A stretch of 64,000 bases of DNA from Manihot esculenta (taxonomy: Eukaryota; Streptophyta; Magnoliopsida; Malpighiales; Euphorbiaceae), in the NCBI RefSeq assembly GCF_001659605.2, contig NC_035168.2, positions 8,364,058 through 8,428,057 on the forward strand, in the 5' to 3' direction. A program made the translations under genes and the position numbers. The notes below the pieces were generated by a model. The model did not search any database, was not told the DNA's origin, and worked only from the letters and a program-made list of their open reading frames with translations. The stretch's first letter is position 1, and each line of letters begins with the position of its first letter. This document shows, piece by piece, positions 35,541-45,530 of this stretch.

Positions 35541-36864
35541 CGGTGTTATCAAGACGAGAGGCGACGCTAAAGCGATAAAGTCTCTTGTCGCCTTAGGCGA
35601 GAGGTGAGACATCGTCTTTTTGAAAAAGGCTTTTACATATTTTAGATATATGCATATAAATACATTCTAATTTGTAAATTAATAAACAATAATCCATTTC
35701 TCACAAATAAATGAGCAACAAATCACAAATCAACAACACCCATTCTAATTTCTAAATAAATAAATAAAAATTTTCACAAATAAATGAATAACAAATCACA
35801 AATCAGTAACACCCATTCTAATTTCTAAACATTAACATTCATGATTCATAACAATTCACAAATTAAGCATATCCATTTGAAATAAATAAGCAAAACAATC
35901 AATATCTAATTTCTAAAATTTATCAATTGTGTTAAATTTAGGCCAGGCCTAACTCACTCTAAAAGCTAGCTCAAGGGAGAGGAGTGCCTATGGCCCATAT
36001 AAGGGGCACATTACCCCTTTCCACAACCGATGTGGGATTCAACACACCCCCTTCACGCCCAGAGCCCAAGATTTTTACTGGTGCGTGACACATTTATAGG
36101 GCGCCCAACATCGGATGGGAGACTCTGATACCATGTTAAATTTGGGTCAGGCCTAACTCACCCCAAAAGCTAGCTCAAGGGGGAGGAGTGCCTATGGCCC
36201 ATATAAGGGGCACATTACCCCTTTCCACAACCGATGTGGGATTCAACAAATTGAATGATAAACAATTTGATAAAAAAAATGATAAACAATTAAACATCAA
36301 AACCAAGCAAGTAGCAACATAGTAATCAAGTAATAATAAACTAAAATTTAAAAAGAATGAAAAATGAAAAAAAACTGTTAGTGGTGAGGACACTAGGATA
36401 ACAAGAACACAAGAAGGGAGAGAAGAGGAGGATAAGGGAAATGGAAAAAGAAAAAAAAAATTGTTCAGCTTAGCTTTAGTATTTAGATCAGTTGGAGCGA
36501 GTGATATGGAGAGGAGAGTAATGAGACGGAAGGAACGAAGGAGAAGAAGAAAGAGAGGTTGGGTCGGATATGGAGAGTGTAGAGGAAGGGAGAAGGAAGA
36601 AGAGAAGAAAGAGGAGTACATACCTGTTCTTAGTGCTTTTGTCGGCTGGCTGCTGTTTGGAATGGAGAAGGAATCAGGATCTGCATTTAAGGTTTTTAAT
36701 TTTAAAACCCTTTAGAATAATTAAAAAAGGGCCTGGTGCCAGGCGACGCCTCGCCCGCCTGGCACCTAGCGCCTCGTCACTGAGGCGAGCGCCTTGGTAG
36801 GAGGTGCCTTGCTTTGCATTGCCTAGCACCTGCAAAGCACCTCCCGATGCTTTTAATGACACTG
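35541..36864. mobile_element. hAT-like non-autonomous DNA element inside gypsy LTR
   Basis: It begins CGGTGTTATCAAGAC. Its right end, read in reverse, begins CAGTGTCATTAAAAGC, so the termini are imperfect inverted repeats. The 8-bp flanks are ATTGTTTA (35533-35540) and GCTGTTTA (36865-36872), matching in six of eight positions. The other LTR copy shows the empty site (CTGTTTA continuing directly into ATACAATCCTACTGAG at about 38400). Both ends carry GC-rich, GGCGA/TCGCC-rich subterminal repeats. There is no transposase. Class is judged from TSD length and terminus. Confidence 0.72.
35930..36248 (-). mobile_element. Complete TRIM (miniature LTR retrotransposon), 319 bp
   Basis: Two 115-bp LTRs (35930-36044 and 36134-36248; plus strand starts TGTTAAATTT, ends GGGATTCAACA) flank an 89-bp core. 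On the minus strand the core starts with the primer site TGGTATCAGAGTC (36121-36133) and ends in a purine-rich GAAGGGGGTG. A perfect AATTG duplication lies at 35925-35929 and 36249-36253. There is no coding capacity. This is the standard structure of plant terminal-repeat retrotransposons in miniature, moved by enzymes of other elements. Confidence 0.93.
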
Positions 36865-37494
36865 GCTGTTTAACACAGTTCTACTGAGATAGAAGTCCTA
36901 AGTAATAAAAAAATAAAGAAATAAGATAAAACAATCTAATTCTAAAATAAAATAAAGTAATTTAGTCCTAAAATAAATCAAATACTTAGCAATTTAATTA
37001 TAAAATAAATCAAATACTAGAAAAGAGTCCATGACAACACTACCCCCTGGATAGAGCTTGTCATCGAGCTCAAAGGTCCATTGAATTAAAACCTCCTAAT
37101 TGCTTCTTCAGTCGCAGTGTGCTTTCACTTGGATCACCCCAATTATCAACCTGTAACTAAAATAATATCTTACATTGATGACTTGTAGTATAACGTTCAC
37201 CACAGTTGTAACACAGTCCTTTTGCACGTCTATCCGCCATTTTGCCTTTAGTCAATCTCTTTACCGTAAGGCCTTGAGTGCTATTGTTGTGATTAATTGT
37301 GCACACTGCTGTATATTGGTGCTAAAGTGGATGACGAGGGTGCATACCGTGTATTTCCCACCCAAGTTGGTGAAAAATTTCCTATTGCTCCATTTTGCAT
37401 CAAAGTTTGCCTTTTTTGAAGGTCCTTGCTAAGCTCATCGCCATTGTAAGATTAGGTGGATTTTGAAGTTCCACATTTATTCTGATCAATTCAG

Positions 37495-37839
37495 TTAATC
37501 CAGTTGTAAATATCTCCACCTGTTGTGTTGTGTCCCTCTGATTGAGTGTACCCTTGCTAACAAAGCTTGAAATTTGTGTTTGTTCTCTTCCACACTGCTA
37601 GTTTGTTTTAATTTGGCTAACTCACCCAAAGGATTGTTTCTTAGTGGAGGTCCAAAATGTAGGTGGCAATAATTTTTAAAGGTATCCCAAGTTATTCTTG
37701 ATTCTTCCTCCTCTGGTTTGAAAATCCATATTTGAGCCTCTCTAATCATATGGAATGCCGCAAGTCCCACTTTGTCAACCTCAACCTCAACCTCTGCTAT
37801 TCTTTGATCATGGAAAAACTTATCACAAGATTCAGCCAC
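37495..37839 (-). pseudogene. gag fragment of the deleted gypsy element
   Basis: 114 codons reading a retrotransposon gag core, including TWDTFKNYCHLHFGPP and LAKLKQTSSVEE. Similarity to Ty3/gypsy gag is clear from this order of motifs. Sequence either side (37037-37494 and 37840-38158) is internal or leader DNA with frame breaks. Nothing of pol remains, so the element could only move in trans. Confidence 0.75.
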
Positions 37840-39254
37840 TGCAATGGGTTATCTGTGCCATCATAAGTAGGGAAGTCTAGCTTAGTATAGTGCGGTGCTA
37901 CTGAAGTTACAAGTCTGGCATCAACCGACCTTCAATTCTCTTTGAAAGTTTGATTGGCTACTGCTGTTTGTTCCCATTTCAGACTCTTGATTCTTCCTTT
38001 GTTCAACCTCTTGAGTCAAAGTTAATTGCTTAGTTATGGTCTCAAGTAATCCTCAAATCTCTCTTTATTCTTAACATTGCTATTGATAACGTTCTTCAGG
38101 GAGTTTGACATGAGATTCTAACTTTTGCTGTAGATTATTTTGATCCCCTATGGCATTAGGTTTTGATACCAATTTGTTATGTCCCTAAGATACAGATTTT
38201 GATTAGTGTCCAAGGTCGAACTCGTTAGTTTTCCTTGATTTTTTCCTCGCTCAGTTGTTGTTGTTGTTGTTGTGAGATCAATGAAGGGAGCTCTGACCTT
38301 TTGAACTTCTTAAGAGAGAGTTTAAATTTCAATTTAGATGAAATAAATCTGATTATTTTACTTCTGATTTTCCAGCAATGTATATAGGGAATAGTGTTAC
38401 TGTTTAATACAATCCTACTGAGATATAAGGAATAAGAAAACAAAAAGATAAGATGAAACAATCTAATCCTAAAATAAATAAAATACTTAACAATTTAATT
38501 CTAAAATAAATCAAATACTAAAAAAGAGTCCATACCAGCAAGAAAAATATTAAAGTCACAAGTAGATAATAATTTAGGCCCACAAGGTGCAATGCTACAA
38601 GCCCCACAAAGCTCTACAAACAAGACAGAAGATGAGCCACTACCCACGATGTGCAACAACCAAATACAGGATGGCACACAACCCATGACCCATGAACCCA
38701 TTTGGCTTTTTTATTGAATGAAGGTCATAGTGCAGTTGAAAGATTATACGGGTTAGAAGTTTATTGAAGGAATTTAAAGTCATTACAGATGTGACATGTG
38801 ACTCTTGGTCGAAATTTATTTTAGAGAGATGAGGCCACATAGAGATATGATGCATTGATATATATATGTGTAAATTCAGTTCCATACATTGTGTTGTTGA
38901 CAGTTTTTCATTGATTAGGAATAGTGCAGTAAGTCTTTGGCTCTTTGCTTTAGATTACATTAGCAGCTTCTTTGTGAGAGTTAGATCGTCTAAAGATTAT
39001 TATTATTCTTTTACATTCTCCCTTTTTCATTTGACAAATGGTTGCTAGAAACCACTAATAATTGCTTCATGGAGGTATTCCATGTTCAACCTTCAAGGCC
39101 TTTTTTTATTGTTTAATTATTTGATTAATTCAAAATAAGAGTTTCAGCACACAGAATGATAATCATTATCTAAAATTCAAGAGTTCATGATTTATAATAT
39201 AGAGCTACATAACATAATAAGATCATATTGTTGTATTATGAAGCATCCTTTAGC

Positions 39255-39569
39255 TAAATGATAATTCTATATATCAACTTAAAATAATATTGTTCTTACT
39301 AATTTATAATAAAATCCTAAAAAATATGAACTTACTATTGTATAGAAACTTAAAAGTTCCTAAATGATAATTCTATATATCAACTTAAAATAGTATTATA
39401 CTTCCTAATTTACAATAAAATCCTAAATAATAGAGCTTACTATTATATAGAAACTTAAAAGTTCCTAAATGATAATTCTATATATCAACTTAAAATAGTA
39501 TTATACTTCCTAATTTACAATAAAATCCTAAATAATAGAACTTACTATTATATAGAAACTTAAAAGTTC
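39255..39569. repeat. Tandem repeat, three units of about 105 bp
   Basis: Units start at about 39255, 39361 and 39466, each beginning with AAATGATAATTCTATATATC and ending near AAACTTAAAAGTTCC. Only one partial unit is present in the related upstream region of copy B (about 42195-42290) and in the right arm (about 51150-51240). It lies just outside the left arm of the inverted repeat. Confidence 0.8.
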
Positions 39570-40687
39570 CAAATTTCACAGTGGAAATTTATGTTGAAAT
39601 AATTTAGAAATATCATCTTCCTGTACCATATCAGCAATCTCTTACATGTGTGCTATCAACACACACCGTTTCCCCCTCATATATCATATACATCTGTTGT
39701 ATGTTATGGCTGAGCTTGCAGGTGGAAAGACCAAATTTTGAGTTTGCCGAACTAATTGACAGAGAGATACTAATGGCAGTAAAGCATAATTTTTTTGTGG
39801 GGTGGAGCAAGCTATTCGAATTTGTAGGTTATGGTAAAGAAACCTAAAATGTTAAATAGTTCAAGTATCAACATCAAACTTGAGAATTTAGGTATCATGA
39901 TTCCTTGTTTAGAGCTTGGTTCAACAAGGGAATGGTGAGGAAACAGGAGGTGTAAAGCACAGTAAAATGCAATAGGTTTCTGTTTCTTTTTCTTTCTTTC
40001 TTTCTTTTTTTTTTTGGGTTACCCTTAAACCCTTATATCTCCTAAGAAGGTTGAACTGTCAGAGAAATGTTAAGATTTTCTTTTTCCTGTTCCTTTTATT
40101 TTTCTTCTCCCAGTATATGGTCAAAAGAGTACTGATGCCACCTTATGGATTAAAATCTGCGTGAGGTTAAATTTTGTCTTCCGGTGAATAATTTAACAGT
40201 GTTGTATTGTGTGCCATCTGATGGAAGATCATTACATTACCCTTAAGCAGGACATCATTTGAATTAAGTTACACATAAGCATCACAGAATCATCTGCATA
40301 TGGAGTATGGATCAAACTTTTAATTGCATGCTGTTAGGTGCATTTGCTTGTTTGTGCTCATATGGTAGTGAGAGAGGGAGAGAGAGGGATGAGGCCATAT
40401 AGGGAGATGAGGCATTTGTGTATATAAGTGTAAAGTTAGTTCCATAAGTCGTGTCTGTTGACAGTTTTTCATTGATTAGGAATGGTGTAATTAGTCTTTG
40501 GCTCTTTGCCTTAATTACACTTAGCAGGTCATTTGTGAAAATTAGATCTTCTGTTTTAGCATTGTGACTCATTTTCTTCAATAACAAGCCCTTGAATAGG
40601 ATCTGTGTTTTTTTTTTTTTGTGTGTGTGCATGTCATTATCTTTATGGACCAGAAAATTTTACTTAGTTTGTGAATTTTTTGGTCAG

Positions 40688-41124
40688 TTTTATGGATGGA
40701 ACTTGATATCCAGAGGTTCTTACAAAACCCTGATCAACAGCAATTTGAATTCCAGCACTTCCCTACTTCGTATCTTAGACTTGTAGAAAACCGTGTTGCT
40801 CAACACTATGGGCTGATAACCATGGTACAGGATAATGGCATAGATGGCTTGGCAAATAAAATTCTGGTAAAGAAAACAGCACAAAGTAGATATCCTCCGG
40901 TGTGCTTATCTGAAATTCCTGCTAAACAGTTGGAAAGTGATAAACCTGAGCTGCTTAAGATTGCTATCAGGCCAAGGCCTAATAAAGGGTCTGAGAATGA
41001 ATCTAGTGAATTTGGGATCAAACAGAGTCCTGTGAGAAGTGTGGAAGAGAGAAAGGAGTATGATAGGGCAAGAGCTCGCATCTTCAGTAGCCCTAGCACT
41101 TTCAAATTTCCATTGATTCCTTAG
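40688..41124 (+). pseudogene. R3H gene copy A: truncated exon 2
   Basis: It starts after an intact acceptor (TTGGTCAG) with the codons of exon 2 of the R3H/SUZ gene, and runs in frame to ATCTTCAGTAGCCCTAGC. It then leaves homology and stops at TAG 41122-41124. The R3H signature R-x3-H (RLAAH in copies B and C) reads RLVEN, so the conserved His is Asn. One Glu of the EERKEE segment is missing. There is no exon 1, 3 or 4 attached. It is a mirror partner of copy D (52316-52755). Confidence 0.85.
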
Positions 41125-42060
41125 GCTGAGTTGCTTTAATTACCATTGAAGTTTCCACGGCTTGATCTGCTTCATTCCCTAGGATAGATTCCTCAAGTTT
41201 GGCATGCTCATCTCATCATATTGTTTTTCTATAACAGGGAAATAAAGCTACAAATTCTTCAAATTAGGTTTTCAAGAAGCTCTTTTGCTTTTCAACCTCA
41301 TCTTCAAGTTGGTTTTGTTGTTCTTCATCTTCAAGTTGTTGTTGTGCTTTTATATTGTCAAGAGCTCTTGATCTCTTGTCCAACTTTGCTTACTTGAAAT
41401 GCATATTCCTTCTTCAATTCTTCAAGTTTTCTCCCAAACTTGGAGTTCAAACACCCCCTACCCCGCAGGCACCCCCAACTCTTAAAATTTGTTTGATGGT
41501 TTGACATTCATAAAATAAGTCAAGAGGAAAATATGCAACACCACCACATGAATCCCTTAAATAACGTGTTTCATCAAATTGTAACATTCGAATTTCATCA
41601 AAGTCCTTTTGTTCATCGATTTTACCTTGTTGTCTTAGCATTGTAGCTCAGACAAATCTTAATAAAAACACAATTTGAAGTTAATATTAGCCTTGAATAG
41701 AGATTTATGCCCAAAATGGATGTCAAAATCAGAATTAGCTTGTCAAATTTATCAAGGAGATCCTGTCAAATTTTTTTGCTTATTTGGCAGCAAGGTGGTG
41801 GATGATTAGGTGCTGAGCTGGCAATGACATGGTGCTGATGTTGCACTAAACTGTCAATGTGTAGCTTAGATGTCGGTGTGAACATGTGTGCCACTTCAGG
41901 TGGTCTGACTAGTACTGGTTTGGGCTACCCGGCCATGAGCCATTTTTAGGCAGTTGTGTCAGAGCTGTCGGCAAGGTTTTGAGTTTGTTGTGGTGAGTCT
42001 CATTGGATAAGATGAGACTGTTGTCACACAGTAAATTAAGTGAAAACTTTGGTAACCAAA
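41125..42060 (-). other. Unidentified captured fragment, coiled-coil-like (left arm)
   Basis: On the minus strand parts read like coding sequence. A 64-codon frame at 41447-41641 contains EQKDFDEIRMLQFDETRYL. Nearer 41280-41400 there is a Gln/Glu-rich stretch with LEDEEQQNQLEDEVEKQK. Stops and frame changes separate them. The mirror copy on the right arm is at about 51400-52315 on the plus strand. It is fused to the truncated exon 2 of the R3H copy in both arms, so the fusion predates the inversion. I do not recognise the family. Confidence 0.4.
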
Positions 42061-43385
42061 AAAAAGAAAAAATACAGGCTGGACTAGATTATATAGGTAT
42101 TTATTGATTAATATTAATACTACTACTAGTATTAGGAAACTCTAAATAAGAAAATACAATTCAAACAGTAAATTAGGAATGTAAAATCAATTGACCTTCA
42201 TAAATAAACTAAAATTATACTTCCTAATTTATAACAAAATTCTCAATAATACAAACTTACTATTTCATAGAAACTTAAAAGTTCCTAATTTCACAGTGAA
42301 ATTTTAAGTTGAAATAATTTAGAAATATCATCATCCAATACTATATCAGCAATATTTTACATGTGTGCTATCAGTACACACCGTTTTCCCCCTCATATAT
42401 CATATATATCCATTGTATTTTATGGCTGAGCTTGCAGGTGGGAAGACCAAATTTTGAGTTTGCTGAGCTAAGTTGAAAGGGAGATGCTAATGGCAGTACA
42501 GAATAATTTTTTTTGGGGGGGTAAGCTAATCATATTTATCATGGATGGTAAAGAAACCTAAAATGTTAAATACATTGAACTTGAGAATTCAAGTATCCTG
42601 GTTCCTTGTTTAGAGCTTGCTTCAAAAAGAGAATGGGGAGGAAACATGAGGTGTAAAGCAGAGTTAAATGCTTTAGGTTTCTGTTTCTTTTCTTTTCTTT
42701 CTTTTTTTTGGGTTATCCTTAAACCCTTATTAGCTTCCTAAGAAGGTTGAACTGTAGATGAAATGTTAAGGTGTGTTTTCTTCCGTTCCTTTTATTTTTC
42801 TTCTCCCAGTATATGGTCAAAATATACTGATGCCACCACATGTATTAGAATCAGCCTGAGATTAACTTTTATCTTCTGGTGAATAATTTAACAGTGTTGT
42901 ATTGTGTGTCATCTGATGTAAGAGCATTACATCACTCTTAAGCAGGATGTCATTTGAATTGAGGTACACATAAGCATCACGCAACCATCTGCATATGGAG
43001 TATGGATCAAACTTTTAATTGTATGCTGTTAGGTGCATTTGCTTGTTTGTGCTCATGTTGTAGTGAGAGAGAGTGAGAGAAAGAGATGAGGCCATATAGA
43101 GAGATGAGACATTTGTATATATATATGTGTAAATAGTTCCATGCATTGTGTTTGTTGACAATTTTTCATTGATTAAGAATAGTCTAGATTAGTCTTTGAC
43201 TCTTTGCCTTAGATTACATTAGCAGGTTTTTTGTGAGAGTTACATTGTCTGTTTTAGTATTGCAACTCCCTTTCTTCAATAACAAGCCTTCGATTGAATA
43301 AGATCTGTGTTTTTTTGGTGTGCGCATGTGGTTGTTATCTTTATGGACCAGAAAAATTAACTTAATTTATGAATTTTTTGGTCAG

Positions 43386-44880
43386 TTTTACGGATGGAAC
43401 TAGATATTCAGAGATTCTTACAAAACCCTTATCAACAACAATTTGAATTCCAGCACTTCCCTACTTCATATCTTAGGCTTGCTGCACACCGTGTTGCTCA
43501 ACACTATGGGCTGATAACCATGGTACAGGATAATGGCATAGATGGCTTGGCAAATAAAATTCTGGTAAAGAAAACAGCACAAAGTAGATATCCTCCGGTG
43601 TGCTTATCTGAAATTCCTGCTAAACAGTTAGAAAGTGATAAACCTGAGCTGCTTAAGATTGCTATCAGGCCAAGGCCTAATAAAGGGTCTGAAAATGAAT
43701 CTAGTGAATTTGGGATCAAACGGAGTCCTGTGAGAAGTGTGGAAGAGAGAAAGGAGGAGTATGATAGGGCAAGAGCTCGCATCTTCAGTAGCCCTAGCAG
43801 TCCCAACTCAGATGATACAGTATCTCAGGGTTATGTAGACAGAAAAAGCACAAGTGTAAGCAAGGATGAGCAGGAAGGTTGCAGGAATGCTGTAAGTGTG
43901 CCTGAAAAATATATTTGCTCCAGGGATTATGCACCATCTCGAGTTGCCATTTTCAGGGATAGAGAGAAGGATCGTACTGATCCAGATTATGATCGGAGCT
44001 ATGACCAGTAAAGATTACTTTCACTATATCTGGACTTGCCGCTACAAAGGTTGTCGACTGCATTCATTATTTGGATGCTCGCTGCCTTTGCAATTTTTGT
44101 TGTGTTGACAAACTACTGCATTGAAAATAATCATGGTTTTAGCACCTAGGTGTCCATTTTAAATTATTATTTTTATGGTTCATTTTTATGTGATTTTCAC
44201 CCACATTATATATATATACGTATGTATATAACTGGTCTGCAAAACCTAAGAATTTTTATTTTTTTAAACTAGATATTCCTTTTCAATTGATGCAGGTATG
44301 TAAGAAGCCTTCCAACTAATCAAAACTTCAACTTGGCACCATTCGATATGCAGAAGATTCAACTCCCGTTTGTGCAGTATGATACTGGTTTCACTCAGTT
44401 GGGTCAGATGCCAAGGACTCAAACTTCTCTTGGCTACAGGCCTGCTACGACCCCAGTTATGAACCCTTTCTGTGCAGTAGGATCAAATCAAGCATCAAGA
44501 GATGCTGCATATGTTCAATGGCCAAGTGTTGCAATGACATATGCTCATTCATATGAGCAATTTAGACATGCTGTTTTCCAGGTAATGATATAATTTATTT
44601 TCAAGTTTTTAGCATTTTCTTTGTTTTATGTAACAGACGCTTTGAGCTAATTTGCTCTTTTCATTGTTTTTGTAGAGATGTTGAAGAGTTAAATTAAAAT
44701 ATTGAGCTTAATCATTTTTAAAGTGTATATTTTATTTATGGCTATTTCACTTCATGTTTTCTGAATGTACTTCATACCAACTTTTTTGTTTAAATAACTA
44801 AATCACCCCATATCTTTTTTGTGACAAGCTCCATGCTTTCAGCAACCTCTAAGTTTCGATTACTCTCAAAACCATTAAGT
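43386..44880 (+). pseudogene. R3H/SUZ gene copy B, lacks exon 1, altered last acceptor
   Basis: Exon 2 is 43386-44007, exon 3 44296-44581, and the exon 4 region starts at 44828/44829. Lengths and phases equal those of the complete copy C. Exon 2 differs from C at five residues by eye, and exon 3 at three. The signature R-x3-H is intact (RLAAH). At the exon 4 acceptor, the G of AG is A, and an AG one base later replaces it, so splicing there would shift the frame and end after seven new residues. No exon 1 or promoter is found upstream. ATG 43394 is in frame, but translation from it is speculative. Confidence 0.8.
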
Positions 44881-45530
44881 GTCTGCTAGGTTGGAATTGT
44901 ATTACTGATCTACCTGCAAATTCTCTACACATCTAGGAAGTTCCATGTTGGTAGGATAATTCCAAATCCCTTTGTTGCAAACCTTCTATTCTAGTTAAAA
45001 TTATTGTTTCTTCTTGCTTCTCTTTGTGGACCTTATATTAGTGTGTTAGTGAGTGCATACTCTGTGGATCTTTCATTGATGTGTTAAGTGTTCAATGCTC
45101 TTTTGCCTGCCATATTTCCTTTCTAAGTTATAGTAGCTTGTTCTTTTGCATGTGAGGTGGAGGCTAGTAATTGGTTGGACTTTTCTGTTAAGCACCATCA
45201 AACCGCCGGTATTATGATTTGCTTTTTCCTAAAGTAAATGCTTAAACAAGCCTTCATAGGTTGACTAGTGAGCTAGAGTCACATGGGGGGTCATTTATTT
45301 AAAAATGGGTTATCAGCATCTTTGCCAGCTCCAAACTCATCATGCCTTTATCACTACCTATTAATAACTTGTCTTTTATTTTTTTTATAATTGGAAATCT
45401 TTGTAGATGGTGTCTTAATCTAATACATGAACTGTCAAAAGTGTTGGGTAGTGCTCTCTTACCTACCAACACACAACACAATACAAAAATTAAGAATTTG
45501 TATGGTGAGATCAGATCAGATCAGATTTGC

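Larger units (their letters stand above)
35313..38537 (-). mobile_element. Internally deleted gypsy element with LTRs, PBS, PPT and gag remnant
   Basis: Two LTR copies (35313-37036, inflated by a nested element, and 38175-38537) flank 1.1 kb of internal DNA. A perfect GCAAG duplication lies at 35308-35312 and 38538-38542. On the minus strand a primer site TGGTATCAAAACC (38159-38171) follows the 5' LTR, and the purine run CCAGGGGGTAG (about 37042-37052) precedes the 3' LTR. Only gag is left between them; protease, RT and integrase are gone. The 3' LTR carries a hAT-like insertion, and the empty site is preserved in the other LTR. Confidence 0.85.
34194..39778 (+). pseudogene. Three phase-consistent exon-like segments of an unidentified gene
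   Basis: Exon-like pieces lie at 34194-34236, 34598-34665 and 39722-39778. Each is bounded by AG and GT, and the phases fit exactly: 14 codons plus 1 base, then 2 bases plus 22 codons, then 19 codons. Together they would read a Lys/Glu-rich peptide (KIVTREEFEKILAKEKTKQL, then VERPNFEFAELIDREILMA). The 5-kb second intron holds the nested gypsy/hAT/TRIM stack. A mutated second copy of the last exon occurs at about 42438-42495 and, mirrored, near 50935-50995. No start or end is found, so this is probably a decayed or truncated gene. A loose resemblance to one-helix light-harvesting-like proteins is too weak to name it. Confidence 0.4.
39790..45530 (+). repeat. Left arm of large inverted duplication (R3H gene copies A and B)
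   Basis: About 5.74 kb that recurs in reverse complement at 47915-53640. It contains, in order, the truncated exon copy A, an unrelated fragment, and copy B with exons 2, 3 and a damaged exon 4 plus about 0.65 kb of downstream sequence. Arm ends were judged by eye: outer end at TTTTTTGTGGGGTGGAGC (about 39792), inner end near the GATCAGATC run (about 45520). Exon 1 and promoter are absent on this side. Confidence 0.85.

Noticed and set aside
36175..36621. 148-codon minus frame, hydrophobic and Ser/Leu/Phe-rich, looking like a membrane protein
   Set aside because: It runs through a TRIM LTR and GA-rich interior of the hAT-like element. The apparent membrane character comes from CT-rich low-complexity sequence.
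36721..36860. GC-rich stretch considered as a CpG-island-like promoter
   Set aside because: It is the subterminal repeat region of the hAT-like element, with a counterpart at its other end (35545-35610).
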